Of a stretch of 64,000 bases of DNA, positions 1 to 11,593 are shown piece by piece. The stretch covers positions 8,650,613 to 8,714,612 of the forward strand of contig NC_016135.3 in the NCBI RefSeq assembly GCF_000005505.3, given 5' to 3'. How positions within the stretch are numbered: the stretch's first letter is position 1; every line of letters starts with the position of its first letter. The translations under genes and the position numbers were made by a program. The notes beneath the pieces were generated by a model. That model was not told the origin of the DNA. It saw only the letters and a program-made list of their open reading frames with translations, and did no database searches. Origin of the DNA: Brachypodium distachyon (lineage: Eukaryota > Streptophyta > Magnoliopsida > Poales > Poaceae).

Positions 1-740
1 AATCATGATTAGGAAAAAGATTTTTGTTCAGCCAATACCACAGTATCGGGACTGTAGCTAATTTTTGTTCTCGTAACAAAAAATCATGCTCTAACTTCCT
101 TTTATGAAAAGAATTAAATGTACAACTAAAAAGAAATAGAAGGAGTATTAGAGAGCTAAAATATTGCACATTACATATGTGGTCTCAAATACATAAGAAA
201 TAGAAGGAGTATTAGAGAGCTGTAATAGAACTGTTCTCTCCATCTTACAAGGTGGTTGTTCTGCCTTTTAGGGGTCGACAAAGATATTTATAATCACAGT
301 GCTTGATCAACCTTGCTGAGCGTATAACTCACACATATACTAGCCTGAAAGGCTGAAAGCAAGCATTTTGTTTCAGTTTTGAGTGTCCATGACATGAAAT
401 CAGGCCTTCGGTTTCAACACGAGCCTTTTATATATTTCTTCTATTGTCATCTTATACCTAAAATATATCATGTACAAACAACGGGAAGGCCTGCGGTTAC
501 AATGGTAACTCCAGTTCCTGCTTCTCGATGTGCTTTGCCTCAATGTTTTGCACACATTTGCACGAATTTATGATACACAAAATACAGTTAAACCTTTCAT
601 GCATGATGTATATAGGATTTCTATAAACATTTCTAAACACTAAAAATCCTCACTCGCATTTGCGAGGGCCATGGTACTAGTGATTTTAAATCACCACCAA
701 AGATCATAGGATCAGAGCAGCTGAGGCACAGCTGTGCAAA
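1..740. other. Unassigned AT-rich interval
   Basis: No gene, RNA gene or transposon end could be recognised on either strand. The short open frames here (for example about 64 codons at 379-573) have no domain, no splice context and unremarkable composition. The interval is flanked on the right by a LINE fragment. Confidence 0.5.
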
Positions 741-1415
741 TTAAGCCAGGAACTCCTCCTTGTGATTAATCTGCGCTGGGTCATAAATCACAGCCAGATT
801 CCACAATTTCCTAGATACTTTATCCTGGATTAGGAATCTGATAAAGTGGGCACCAAGTTCAGAATTAATAACAGAGAAGGAGTCGTTGTTCACACCCAAA
901 AGAAGACCCCCGAATCTCCCAACTGGTGGAACATGTTGCCAATGGAAGGTTCTAGGCCCAGAGATCCCCCTACGCCATGTATCTGAGTAGTCATGTTTCA
1001 TAGTCTCCACCAGACCAATGAACTGACACCCCAATTCCATTACAGATTTTATAATCAACCATTGTTTATCAGGACGGTTCACACCTCTGCAGTTCCAAAA
1101 ATACCTGACATGGATCAGGTTTTTTGTTTGGAGGGTCTTCCCCTTTTACTGATTGGCTCAACCCTAAAAACAGGGGAGCACAATTTCAGAATCTTTCTGC
1201 CCGAAGGCAGCATATGTTGGCTACCCCTATCTCTCTCCATCACCTCCTCATCCTCTTGCTCACTATCAGAGAAGAGCTCCTCAATTTCCTCGTGAGCAAT
1301 TGGAATTGGTTATTATTATCAGGCCCCACCAGGGATTTATCTTTTTGTCCTTCTTGAAACAGTTCATGTCTAGCTAGTTCAAGGTTTTTAATAACAGCAA
1401 TAAAACCAGGTAAAT
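741..1415 (-). mobile_element. LINE (non-LTR retrotransposon) fragment: end of ORF1-like region and start of ORF2 endonuclease
   Basis: Read on the minus strand, an acidic stretch followed by a basic GRPSK-type tail (about 1,300-1,115) is typical of the end of the first region of plant LINEs. It is followed by the ORF2 start motif WNCRGVNRPDKQW (about 1,105-1,066) and the apurinic endonuclease segments GCQFIGLVET and WNLAVIYDP. The endonuclease would nick the chromosomal target for target-primed reverse transcription. The reading frame changes between the two parts, and the fragment stops after about 110 endonuclease codons, so the rest of the endonuclease, the reverse transcriptase and the 3' tail are missing. 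This is a dead internal fragment, opposite in orientation to the LINE part at 11,594-13,085. Confidence 0.75.
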
Positions 1416-1755
1416 GTGTAACATCATTATTACAGTAGAGCAACAGTGACACACCACAATAGCAGAATAACGTAGAGCAGACAGGTGACCATACATGATG
1501 CGGTTAAACAAGCCCGATGACCATACTTTGTTTCTTTGAAAGTACATGACAAATTTACCCCCGTCTAACAAGTTTATTGACCGCTGGAATGGGGTTCTCT
1601 GCTTTGGCTACATCACTGTGAAGTCGATCTGCAAGCATTCCCTTTAAACCACTTAAAAGATCCAAGCAATGCATAAATAAGATTTCATGCATGCGTACCA
1701 AAAGGTACTGACCGGCCATACCAACGCGACGTGTGTGAAATTTTGTACCACCGTT

Positions 1756-1849
1756 TTCCCTCCGATCCATAAAAAATATTGTCCATTTTGTGTTGAGTTA
1801 GTACCAATTTTGTACCAAGTGAACGATACTTTTTTTTTATCGGAGGGAG
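1756..1849. mobile_element. Degenerate Stowaway-like MITE
   Basis: The left end reads TTCCCTCCGATCC and the right end ATCGGAGGGAG followed by TA, an inverted pair close to the Stowaway consensus CTCCCTCCGTCC. The left target TA has mutated to TT. There is no coding capacity. Stowaway elements are non-autonomous and moved by Tc1/mariner transposases. Confidence 0.65.
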
Positions 1850-1977
1850 TACTAAATTGATCGTCCGTGGCAAATTATGATCCTCCAATATAGGTTCTAC
1901 AAGTTCATGTAGTAAGTGTACATAAGACATAAGTGCCAAGCTGATGTACTCCGAGTGCATTTTTAAAATACATCATA

Positions 1978-2101
1978 CTTCCTCTGTCCAACAAGAAATG
2001 TCTCAAGTTTGTTAAAATTTGGATGTATCTAGACATTACTTAGAATATATATGCATTCAGATTTGGTCAAAGTTGAGACATTTTTTGTTGGACGGAGGGA
2101 G
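1978..2101. mobile_element. Stowaway MITE (124 bp)
   Basis: The ends CTTCCTCTGTCCAACAAG and its complement TTGTTGGACGGAGGGAG form terminal inverted repeats, flanked by TA at 1976-1977 and 2102-2103. The inverted complementarity extends inward (ATGTCTCAA with TTGAGACAT), so the element folds into a hairpin. It is non-coding. Confidence 0.9.
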
Positions 2102-2103
2102 TA

Positions 2104-3894
2104 GATAATTTGAACGCAACAAATTTCAGCAACCGCAGACTGTCTTATTATATGCATTGTGTATCAAGTCTTCTTCCACATGCCGCATGCGATATGAACT
2201 TTCAAGTCTAGCTTGTCTGTGCTTGTGCTTTTGGTGATGTTACGCACGCAGTTACGTATTGCTTATTTCTCAACATGCTTGCTCCCTGACTTGCTGTTTC
2301 ATCACTCTTCAAAAGTTGTTTTTTTCAACAAAAAACAACAATTTTTCATGATCGACTTGGTCCAGCTCATGATCGTTTTGACTGCACTTTCTGGTTTGGC
2401 GAATACGGGGGGTTTCGCTGTTTCGGGCTTTCGGCCTGACGAAGTTTCAGTGTACGATTCCATCATATGCGTGCTTCACAAGTACAATCCCTGATGCATT
2501 TTCATCATTCCTGACAAAGTGACAAGTCATGGAACTCGCGTTGATTAGGAGGTCAAAGCGAGGCATATCTTATCTTTTCTGTTACTGTACAATATGGAAC
2601 GGGATGGACGGATGTGCCATAGTTTTTAATAGGTCAACTATGGAGGAAAGATTGTTGTCTCTGTGTGTGTGGTGTGTACATGTCATCCATGAGACCATGA
2701 CCTTCGTCACAATTACTGATTGACGGATGGCCGCTGTCACCGACACAGAAAACCCGCGACGCGTGCTTCAGTGGAGCAATTAAATATTCATCGCAAAAAG
2801 AAATGGGCCAACAAAATAACCACTAAACCGTGTTAGAACACCAGTGAAAAGTACTACATTTCAAGGATGGCCTACATGTGAAGTGAAGAACCTCCATCTT
2901 GTTGTTCGTCGAAACAAAATCAGAGGAGATTTACTCCAAGTCTCCAACCAAATTCCAGATGGTATTTGTACTGACTCACCTGACGATAATGCCCATGTTA
3001 ATACTTCTGAACCAAGTTCAGTAGCCACATCTAATCATCAGAAAGCAATAAACAAAAATAATACAGCCAAAGCTAATTACATCCAATAGCTCTGCCACAT
3101 TCACCAGAATCATTTCCATATTATTCACTATTTTCAAACATGTCTCGGTTCGTACTGAGGACCAACTGGACAACATTTTCAGAGTATCGCACATTGAAGC
3201 CAGTCTGAATGTCTGACTAGGCAAAGGAGTGCACAAATTCTGAGACACTGTTCCTTTAGATTGTTCTCAGCACTGGCCTGAGAAAAAATCTTCACAATTT
3301 CTTTCCTTTGAATCCGGGACTCATGGACGCTACTCAGCAACACCATTGCGTCCAAATATCCCAACTGATTGATGCTCAGAAGCTCAGATGTTGCATCTTT
3401 GTTCCAGAACCTATACATTATTTTCAGGTTGCCTGCAACTCGGCCACCACCCAATCCGATCAAATGAATGCATCATTATATTTGCTATTTTTGTACATAT
3501 ATCCCAGTGATCACAGTGACTGACAATACAAATATGAATGCTAAAACAATACTTTTGGCAAACGATGACAAAGAAACAAGGTCACAGCAGTGTACCTGAA
3601 AGCTCCAGGCTAGCTGCTTCACAGTTTCATTCCTGGCAGAAGCTTCTGGCCTTCCTGGGGTAGCACGAGAACATGTCTTGTGATCCCAACTGCGAAAGAC
3701 ACCGGCATATGTTACCAATACAGGGCAGTGAATTAATAGATTCTTGCCAATTAGGTCTAATCTTCTCATGGCATATCTCGCATTTATGGAACACCTCCGT
3801 GGAACCATACATTATCAAAGTATCAAACAAAGAAGGTTTTCTCTTAAATAATGATATTTTACATATTGTTTGGTCCTGCCCTACAATTTCAGTA
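2104..3894. other. Unassigned interval with weak exon-like stretches on the minus strand
   Basis: No transposon ends are visible. On the minus strand several stretches look slightly coding. One is a 31-codon stretch bounded by splice-like signals (3596-3689, CAG/GTAC donor and CGCAG acceptor); another is a longer open stretch around 3179-3463. Their reading phases do not join across the obvious splice sites and no domain is recognisable. They could be a decayed host gene or an older repeat. The copia element has inserted at the right edge. Confidence 0.3.
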
Positions 3895-3899
3895 AAAAG

Positions 3900-5221
3900 T
3901 GTGAAATCATAGGTGATATGTAACATTGTCAAGTGTATTAGATGAAACATTGATGTGGATACTTTGGGTAATATGGATATTTATGTGATGACATGTATCT
4001 TGTTTGGACTTAGTGCTTTGTTAGTGGTGTGTTGATCCATTAGTTTCTTATGTGAAAACATGACGTGAATTGTGTGAAACTTACCTTGGATTCAAGTCGT
4101 GGACTTGTGCTCATACTGGTTATTTGTGTGTTCACTTTTCAGGTGTTGTCGGAGCTAGAGGAACGTGGTAGATGACGGGATCGAGGGACGAAGCTTGGGA
4201 AAAGCTGAGGTCGAGGGATCAAGGTCATGCGGGACGCTCGTGCGAAGGAACAATGAAAGTGAAGGCTACGATGATCCGAGAGGGCACCGGTTTGTCGTAC
4301 GTTGTTTATACCGGAGATGTATGGTATTGGATATATTCGACAAGTGATGGTCGAGTTTTGAAGACATCACAAGAAGAGTTGATGGCATGGAGTGGCATCG
4401 ACGTGACGACACGTAGATTCAGCCGTGGCTGGATGAGAGCAGTTTAAAGATTAAACACTAGCGTCATCAAGATGGCGTCTGATGGAAAAGTGGTTCACAT
4501 GAAAGTTGTGCGCATCGTCGAGAAGAACAACTTTGCTTTTAGAGTCATCTCAATCCGAGGTCGTATGCGGGCCCCACAGGCCGAATACCGACCGGGATAG
4601 AGGAGTTCGTGTTGAATTCGGACTCGGTTTAGGGTCGCGAATTTTCCCTTATAAATAGAGTGCATCTAGGCTAGGGTTTTAGTAAGGACGTGAGGGAACT
4701 TAGAGATTTAGATCTAGATCAATTTTTAGACAGATCTTGGATGCATGGTTGCATTTTTTATAATCGATCGACATCGTTGCAATAAAGAGATTCGTTGGCG
4801 GTGTCATCTCTGTTCTTCTCGAATCTTCGTGGATTATTCGTGCTAAATCTTTCTAACACTTTGCTGCAGGTTTATCACGAGTTCATAATACTTTGTTGCA
4901 GATTTATCACGAGATCAAGGAAAGATCGCGATTACTTCATCTTTCTTGTTATTCCTCGAAATCGATTATAGATTAATTCTCGTAACTTTCTGTCAGCTGT
5001 TACTATTTTGATCATATCTTTTGATTGGTCGTTGGTTAGATAATTTCAATACCTTTGTTTTGCATACTCGTACGTATTTTTTGGTTAATCCAAGCAAAAG
5101 TTACGGCTGTTTTTACTACCACGGACAGAAAGGTGATTTAGGATTTGAACTTTTGGGAAAAGTTTTAATTTGCTTCCACGCAATCATTTACCCCCCTCTG
5201 ATTGCCTATCTCGATCTCACA
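3900..5221 (+). repeat. Copia 5' LTR (1,322 bp)
   Basis: It begins TG and ends CA. It contains a TATAAATA box at 4650-4657 with an AGGGTTTTAG-rich stretch downstream, the likely promoter and start of the genomic transcript. Compared with the 3' LTR it has about 770 extra bases (4013-4784) and lacks about 26 bases near 5030. Outside these indels the two copies align well. Confidence 0.9.
4650..4657 (+). promoter_or_regulatory. TATA box of the copia 5' LTR
   Basis: TATAAATA lies in a GC-richer context about 570 bases before the LTR end, the usual position for a U3/R boundary promoter. The same box is absent from the shortened 3' LTR. Confidence 0.6.
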
Positions 5222-5223
5222 AT

Positions 5224-5235
5224 TGGTATCAGAGC
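5224..5235 (+). promoter_or_regulatory. Primer-binding site (initiator tRNA-Met) of the copia element
   Basis: TGGTATCAGAGC is the complement of the 3' end of plant initiator tRNA-Met and starts two bases after the LTR end. It primes minus-strand DNA synthesis. Confidence 0.93.
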
Positions 5236-5281
5236 AAGGTCTCTCTAATTTATTTTAACCGGTTGATTAGACTTCCTAGAT

Positions 5282-7127
5282 ATGGATAGGTATTCTACCA
5301 AATCCTGTGTGTTCGATGGTGTTGATTTTCAGTTTTGGAAGGCGAAGATGAAGGCATACATCATGGCACAAATCTACGCCATATGGGAGAAGGTCGCCAA
5401 TCTCTATGAGCTTCTCGCGGACGATGCGATCACACCAACAAACTTGGTCCATGTGGAGAACAATTACAAGGCGAGGAACTACATCATCCAAGGTCTACAA
5501 CGAACTGACTTCGACCGTGTCGCTCACCTTGCATCCGCTCATGGGGTATGGAACGCACTTTGTAGTTATCATGAAGAATCAAACTCTGTTAAGGAGGTGC
5601 GTCAGGACATGTATAGAAAGGAGTACATGAGATTTGAGATGAATACAGGTTGAATTCTTTGCATGCTTTAATAAGATTCTCAGCAACTTACGTGCATTAG
5701 GTGTTACTTATACTGATGCTGAGACTTCTAAACAACTTTTGAGTGCATTAGATATGTCCATATGGGAGATGAAAGTTACATCTATTAGACAATCTACTGT
5801 CTTTCTTTTTCTTTAAAGAATTCCGCCTTCTTTAAAATATCATAAACAGTTCTTGTCGGTTGAGCACCTTTTCAAGGAAATAGAGAATAGCTGGAACATT
5901 TAAAGAAGTTTGATTCTTTATCAGATCATAAAAACCTACTTTTCGAAGATCTCTTCCTTCTCTCCGAGATCGAACATCAATTGCAACGATTCGAGTACAC
6001 TTACACTTGATATTCTGTACTCAAAATTGAAAACTCATGAATTAGATATTCTTGCTAGGAGAACTGGTTCCAAATCAATTGCACTTGTTACTAACCCTGA
6101 CAGCTCTAATGATGGTACTTCTACATATTGCTATGCTCTGTCTTCTTTGTCTCAACTAACTGATGAACAGCTAGAGCAATACCTAGAGGAAGAATTGGCA
6201 CTCCTCACCTCTCGTCTTACACGTGCCCTGCAAAATGTTCGTTCAAGGAAGAGAAGTGGGAACAATGCTCCAAGGTGTTTTGAATGTGGTGATCCAAATC
6301 TCTTTCGCCAAAATTGTCCCAAATTCTTATCCAAGATGGCGAAAGAGGAGAATGTGGAGGATAAGAAGAAGAAGCGCCCCTTCAACATCAAAAATAAAAA
6401 GAGGGGCGATTTTGCTCGAGCGGTGGCTCATAGTATATTTTCTCCGTAATCAATGAATATGGTGAACCATGCTTGAGTGATGTGGATATTGACTCTGATG
6501 AAGATGATGCATCCAAAGGCAAGCGCGACATTAATAGAATGTGTCTTATGGCTAGCAACAAGAATGCTACCTCTCGCGACGACTACGACATCGACAGCAA
6601 CAACAACAATGAGGTAGAACTTTCTTATGATGAATTACTAAAAAGTGCTAGTAAATTGAGTTCCTTGCTTGATCATGCTACTAAAAGAATTAAAAAATAT
6701 GACTTGAAAATTGCATCATTGAATTCTGAAATTACTAGACTTAAGTCTATGATTCGTGATGATGATTCCTGTAAGTCTTGTGATTCTATAAATTCTGTGC
6801 TTACCTCTTTGCGTTCTATTCATGATGATACACTTGATAAACTTAGAGTTGCATTACAAAACAATGAGAAACCTATTGTGCATAAACGTAAACAAATTAA
6901 TGATGGATACTTCCGATTTGATAGATTCAACTTCACTTTCTTGTAATAATTGTCATATTCTTGAATTGAAGTTGAAAGATGCAAATGCTAGGGTTTCCAA
7001 TGTTGAACATGCTTTACATATCCATGAGGTTTCTTTGTGCGCTAATTGTAAAAGTGGAAAACAAATCATGGATGGTGTTTGTGATAATTGTATTGCCTTG
7101 TTTCAAGTTAATTATTTACACGCATCT
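5282..7127 (+). pseudogene. Copia gag (UBN2-type), broken
   Basis: The start codon at 5282 lies 46 bases after the primer site and opens the usual N-terminal gag domain (FDGVDFQFWKAKMKAYIM). The frame breaks after about 123 codons. Further pieces at 5910-6449 and 6473-6946 carry the zinc knuckle and an Asp/Asn-rich plus coiled-coil tail with CKSC, CANC and CDNC pairs. In the knuckle (about 6277-6318) the pattern is C-x2-C-x4-L-x4-C: leucine replaces the zinc-binding histidine. Gag packages the element RNA into cytoplasmic particles; this copy cannot. Confidence 0.8.
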
Positions 7128-7163
7128 TTGTAGAAATTTTCTAGCGGGCACAAAAATCTGAAT

Positions 7164-7831
7164 ATGATCTTAGATAACTCTAAAGTGAGTAAAAACAAGA
7201 GCGGACTTGGTTTTAATACGCATGCTCATTTTAAGGCTAATCCACCCACTATTGTTAACTCACTTGGCAATGGAATTTTTGAAACATCTAACAAGCAATC
7301 CAATGTGATTTTTAAATCTGCCGGCATCATGTCTAATGATATTTCAACAAGTGCAAATGTAGCTCATACATCACATGCTAAACCTGCAACTAGGTACACT
7401 TGCACTTATTATAATAAACCTGGACACGGTGTAGGTTCTTGTTTTAAACTAGCTAGAATAATTAAAAAGGAAAGAAAAGCTAGGTCTAATTCCTTCAAGG
7501 CACGTTATGCTAATGATAATTTTATTGCTCACCGTTATGTGCCTAGGGTGAATGTTTCACCTTCCGTTTCAACTTCCACGAGACGCTTACAATATATCCT
7601 AATGTATAAGGAAACTCGTGCTTTGCCTACTCGTCGTGTATCTCAGTACTGGATACCTAAAAGTTTTTTATCTAACCCCAGTACGGAGATCTCGGCGTGT
7701 GTTTGTGTAGCCACTTTCGCTTGAGGAAGGGGAACATATGGCTAGTGGACTCCGGTTGTTCTCGTCACATGACCGGTGATAAAAATTGGTTCTCCTCCCT
7801 CACACGTGCATCTCGGGCTAAATGAAAGTGT
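7164..7831 (+). pseudogene. Copia gag-pol linker and protease core, broken
   Basis: A 186-codon open stretch (7164-7724) carries the gag-pol linker with a second degenerate Cys/His cluster (CTYYNKPGHGVGSC). In a shifted frame just downstream, about 7740-7825, comes the protease active-site motif WLVDSGCSRHMTG with the catalytic DSG triplet. It stops shortly after. The aspartic protease would cut the polyprotein; only its first third survives. Confidence 0.75.
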
Positions 7832-7939
7832 AACTTATGGAGATGCTTGTACTTCTACTTTTGTGGCGAAAGTTCTCTTATTTGGAATGCAGGAACATAT
7901 GTTCAGGGGGAGGAAATATTTTTAGAGGTCATAACCTTA

Positions 7940-8617
7940 TTGGTGCACGTTGCATTTTAAAAACAAACAAAATGAGGATGGTGTTATTTTTTGCAACAAA
8001 GCTAGGTTTAAAGCTTCCCCACGCGCATCACATCTACAAGTTGTCAAAATGATTTTCAGGTATCTACATGGCACCCAAACTTTTGGCATTATGCTTCTGC
8101 TTCCTCTAGTATTATATTGCGTGCATTTATGGATGCTAATTTTGGAGGTTGTAGAATTGATAGAAAGAGTACATCTGGTACATGCTTATTTTTGGGTGAC
8201 TCTTTAGTACTTTGATCTTCTAAGAAACAAAGTTCTGTTGCACAATCTACTGCTGAAAGTGAATATGTAGCTGCTGCTTGCTGTTGCTCACGGATTTTAT
8301 GGATAATAGCTACAATGAAACATTATGGGGTTAATATAGAAAGTGTACCACTTTATTGTGATAACACTAGTGCTATATGTATTGCTAAAAACCCGGTGCA
8401 ACATTCTAGAACTAAGCACAAAGATATAAGATATCATTTTCTTAGAGATCATGTTCAAAAAGGAAATGTTGTGCTACACTTTATAGATACTGAACGTCAA
8501 TTGGCATACATTTTTACCAAACCATTGGATTCTTCTCGGTTTGCTTTTCTTCGAGATGAACTTGGAGTAATCAAACCATTTAGGATGGTTGAGGGGGAGT
8601 TTGTTCTTTTTGTATGA
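7940..8617 (+). pseudogene. Copia RNase H and C-terminal pol fragment
   Basis: After a deletion junction near 7850-7940 the sequence resumes at the end of reverse transcriptase (ASHLQVVKMIFRYLHGTQ) and runs through RNase H. Motifs in order are DRKSTSGTCLFLG, SVAQSTAESEYVAAA and YCDNTSAICIAKNP, then HIRYHFLRD-type and FTKPLDSSRF. There are at least one frameshift and one stop (near 8210). Integrase and most of reverse transcriptase, normally about 2 kb between protease and this point, are absent. Confidence 0.85.
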
Positions 8618-9725
8618 TATGCAAAATATCTTTTCAGTTGCTTCTTTTTCGTTCTTTTATATTTAATAAAAAATAAAAAAAATCTGAGAAAGTAATGAGC
8701 ATTGTATTACATCCTGAAATGACATTTTTGCAACCACGTTTATGTTTTGAGGACATTGTTATTTATATGTATGCTCGTATGAAGTAGTCTATCACGTGAC
8801 TTTCTAATACGAATGATAACTTGAACTAAATCCTGTCATAGTTAAACTTTGTTAACTATTTTGGTCTTGGATACTTAATTACTAGCAATGATGAAAATAT
8901 AATGTTATCAAGGTTTCAAATATACAAAGACACGTGGTGTGAAGCAATTTTACTAAATAAATATGGCAATGTCGCACTACATCTTGACGAGACTGCTTAC
9001 CATTGCACTTTGGTATGAATTTAGAAGTTGTTGTGTTTATTGAAACCTTTGTCTTAAGCTTCTGATTGCTTACCATTGCCTTAAGCTACTGATTGTTAAT
9101 CATTGCACTTTGGACATAGGCTTGGCATGGTGTTTTAAATATAGGCTTGACAAGGTTGAATTGACTTGGCATATAAATTCAATGAAAATAAATATTATGT
9201 TTTTATAAAGTGCTCTGTAACGTAATGTGCTGCAAATTATTTTGTATTCAATTATTGATGTAGTTGACAGAGGGACACAATGTCTTGCAATAAACCGTAA
9301 AAATACTTGATTTTTAGTCATGTGTAGATTACATCATACTTATATACATATCGAGTACAACTACTTTTTACATGACTTGGATGCACAATTATCATGTTCA
9401 TGATGTTTCATAATGCTCATTACAAAAAATAAATGAAATATGACAAAATACACAAAAAAAATCTCTTCTAGTTTAAAGAAACATTTTTTAAAACGGGGAC
9501 ATATTTTTGTGTGGTTTGATGAAATTCATTGTCAAAGGGGGAGAGATTTCAACACATATACATACCATATTTTACCTTTATTGGTGTTTCTTCAACATTT
9601 CGATGTTTTTTCGTTTTCTTTTCAAAACCTTAAAAATCTAAGAGATAAGTGAATGTGTGTGCCAATCAATGTTCAATGTCTGCTATTTAAGGAGATGTTG
9701 CCAATGTTTTCATCAAGGGGGAGAT
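8618..9725 (+). other. Copia 3' untranslated region with two polypurine tracts
   Basis: About 1.1 kb without coding sequence lies between pol and the 3' LTR. CAAAGGGGGAGAGA at 9532-9545 and AAGGGGGAGAT at 9715-9725 are polypurine tracts. The second directly abuts the LTR and would prime plus-strand synthesis; the first is a likely internal copy. No envelope-like ORF remains. Confidence 0.7.
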
Positions 9726-10302
9726 TGTGAAATCATAGGTGATGTGTAACATTGGCAAGTGTTTTAGATAAAACATTGATGTGGATACTTTGGGTAATAT
9801 TGATACTTATGTGATGAGATGTATCTTGTTTGGACTTATCAAGAGATTCGTTGGCGGTGTCATTTCTGTTCTTCTTGGATCTTCGTGGATTATTCGTGCT
9901 AGATCTTTCTAACACTTTGCTACAGGTTTGTCACGAGTTCATAATACTTTGCTGCAGGTTTATCACGCGATCAAGGAAAGATCGTGATTACTTCACCTTT
10001 CTTGTTATTCCTCGAAATCGATTATAAATTAATTCTCGTAATTTTCTGTCAGCTGTTACTGTCTTGATCATATGTTTTGATTGGCTAGTCCGATTGATCT
10101 GATTCTTGTGGCGTTGGTTAGATAATTTCAATACCTTTCGTTTGCATACTCGTACATATTTTTTGGTTAATACAATCAAAAGTTACGGCTGTTTTACTAT
10201 CACGGACAGAAAGGTGATTTAGGGTTTGAACTTTCGAGAAAAGTTTTAATTTGCTTCCGCGCAATCATTCACCCCCCTCTGATTGCCTATCTCGATCGCA
10301 CA
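9726..10302 (+). repeat. Copia 3' LTR, shortened (577 bp)
   Basis: It starts TGTGAAATCATAGG and ends CGATCGCACA. The segment corresponding to 4013-4784 of the 5' LTR, including the TATA box, is missing at the junction near 9838-9840. It keeps a 26-base stretch that the 5' copy has lost. It is followed directly by target duplication AAAAG. Confidence 0.9.
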
Positions 10303-10307
10303 AAAAG

Positions 10308-11593
10308 GAGTATTCCTCAGTCCAAAATAATAGTTGTTCCATGATGATCTTCTCATCCGCTTGTTCTAACACAAGTCTTAATAATCAGACCGTGTGGTTC
10401 TTAGCGGTGGCTTAGAAATACTCATTTCTTAATCGCCTGAGAAACAGAAAAACTGAAAAAATAATGAAAGAACTAAAATTCCAAACTAACCATCATTTGG
10501 TTTTGGCTAATTTGGTATTTGCATGTTCACCTTTTGCTGATATGGCTCCCACATGTTTGTGTATATGTGAGTCTGTGAATGTCATCTCAATCAGAAATAT
10601 AGGAAAAGGCGGTCAAGGCAATCGGTCATATTATTTATTCCCATTCTTCCTCCTCTCTAGCATCTCAACTATCTCTCCCGTCCTGGCGGGAGCACTATCC
10701 GTAACAAAATCCCTTTCACTGAACCCACATTACTGCGTCAGATGTCAGAGCTGCAATCTTTTGTGTAGACCTCATCCAAAGAAGTTGGCTGGGACACCCA
10801 ACAAAACTAGACAGAGTGTTAACACTTAGTGCCCTGTCAGCAGGTGGTAGCAAACTAGTAATGTCCAATCACCTGGCGGCGAGACCGGATGTCATGGGAA
10901 GACCAATCCTTGTGTAGTTGTGTCTGGAATCCACGAGTCAGGTAACACCGGAGGTCTCTTTGTGAACACAAGAATGCATCCTGAAAATTTTCAAGACAAG
11001 AGGATCAGCTCCAGGTTATACAACTCAGGAAATTTTGCAACTGTTGGTCTAATCCTGGATACAAATCTATAGAGGTCATGCCAAATGGCACTGCAAGTCG
11101 TTTTGAAGAAAGTAAGTTCAGTGATTGAGTTCACTACGATAAGTGCAGCAAATAATGAAAATAAGAAAGCATATTTGTCCGTGTCGTATATCTATCATTC
11201 AAAGCTGCCAAAACTATAAAATGAAATTTCCTTCCTGACCCAGCTAGAAAATCATTTAGTAAAAGTTATAACACCACTAAAGCAAAACAATATTTTTCAG
11301 GCTAAAACAAGGATATACACAAAGTCTTCTCAAACATATCATATAATGACCCGTGGAAGGCAACTCTGGAATACCGACACCCAGATCCTATAAACATATC
11401 CAGAAACATTATGAGACACTCTACATCGAGAACATTATGAGACACTGTACAAGTAGAAGCACAGACAGTAGAACTGACAAAAGCAAATTACAGTTGAGCC
11501 AGGTGATTGAAGTTATTTCAGAGAATGGCAAATGATCCGTTGATTCCCTTCAGGCCTTCACAGTTTCATAATGTATTATTAGATAAATAACAT
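10308..11593. other. Unassigned interval
   Basis: This continues the sequence that the copia element interrupted. An open frame of 121 codons at 10464-10829 has no recognisable domain and I do not consider it a gene. No repeats or RNA genes were seen. Confidence 0.4.

Larger units (their letters stand above)
3900..10302 (+). mobile_element. Ty1/copia retrotransposon (SIRE/Maximus-like), full-length insertion, internally deleted
   Basis: Both ends are clear. The LTR starts TGTGAAATCATAGG at 3900 and 9726 and ends in CA at 5221 and 10302. The 5-bp target duplication AAAAG is present at 3895-3899 and 10303-10307. A primer-binding site follows the 5' LTR and a polypurine tract precedes the 3' LTR. 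The interior carries gag, a protease core and RNase H, but integrase and most of reverse transcriptase are missing, so the element cannot move by itself. The long gag with a coiled-coil tail and the long 3' untranslated region with two AAGGGGGAGA tracts fit the SIRE/Maximus lineage; that assignment is from memory of the family layout. Confidence 0.92.

Noticed and set aside
3004..3905. Host gene on the minus strand with several exons
   Set aside because: Splice-like borders are visible, but the reading phases do not join and no domain is recognisable; kept only as an unassigned interval.
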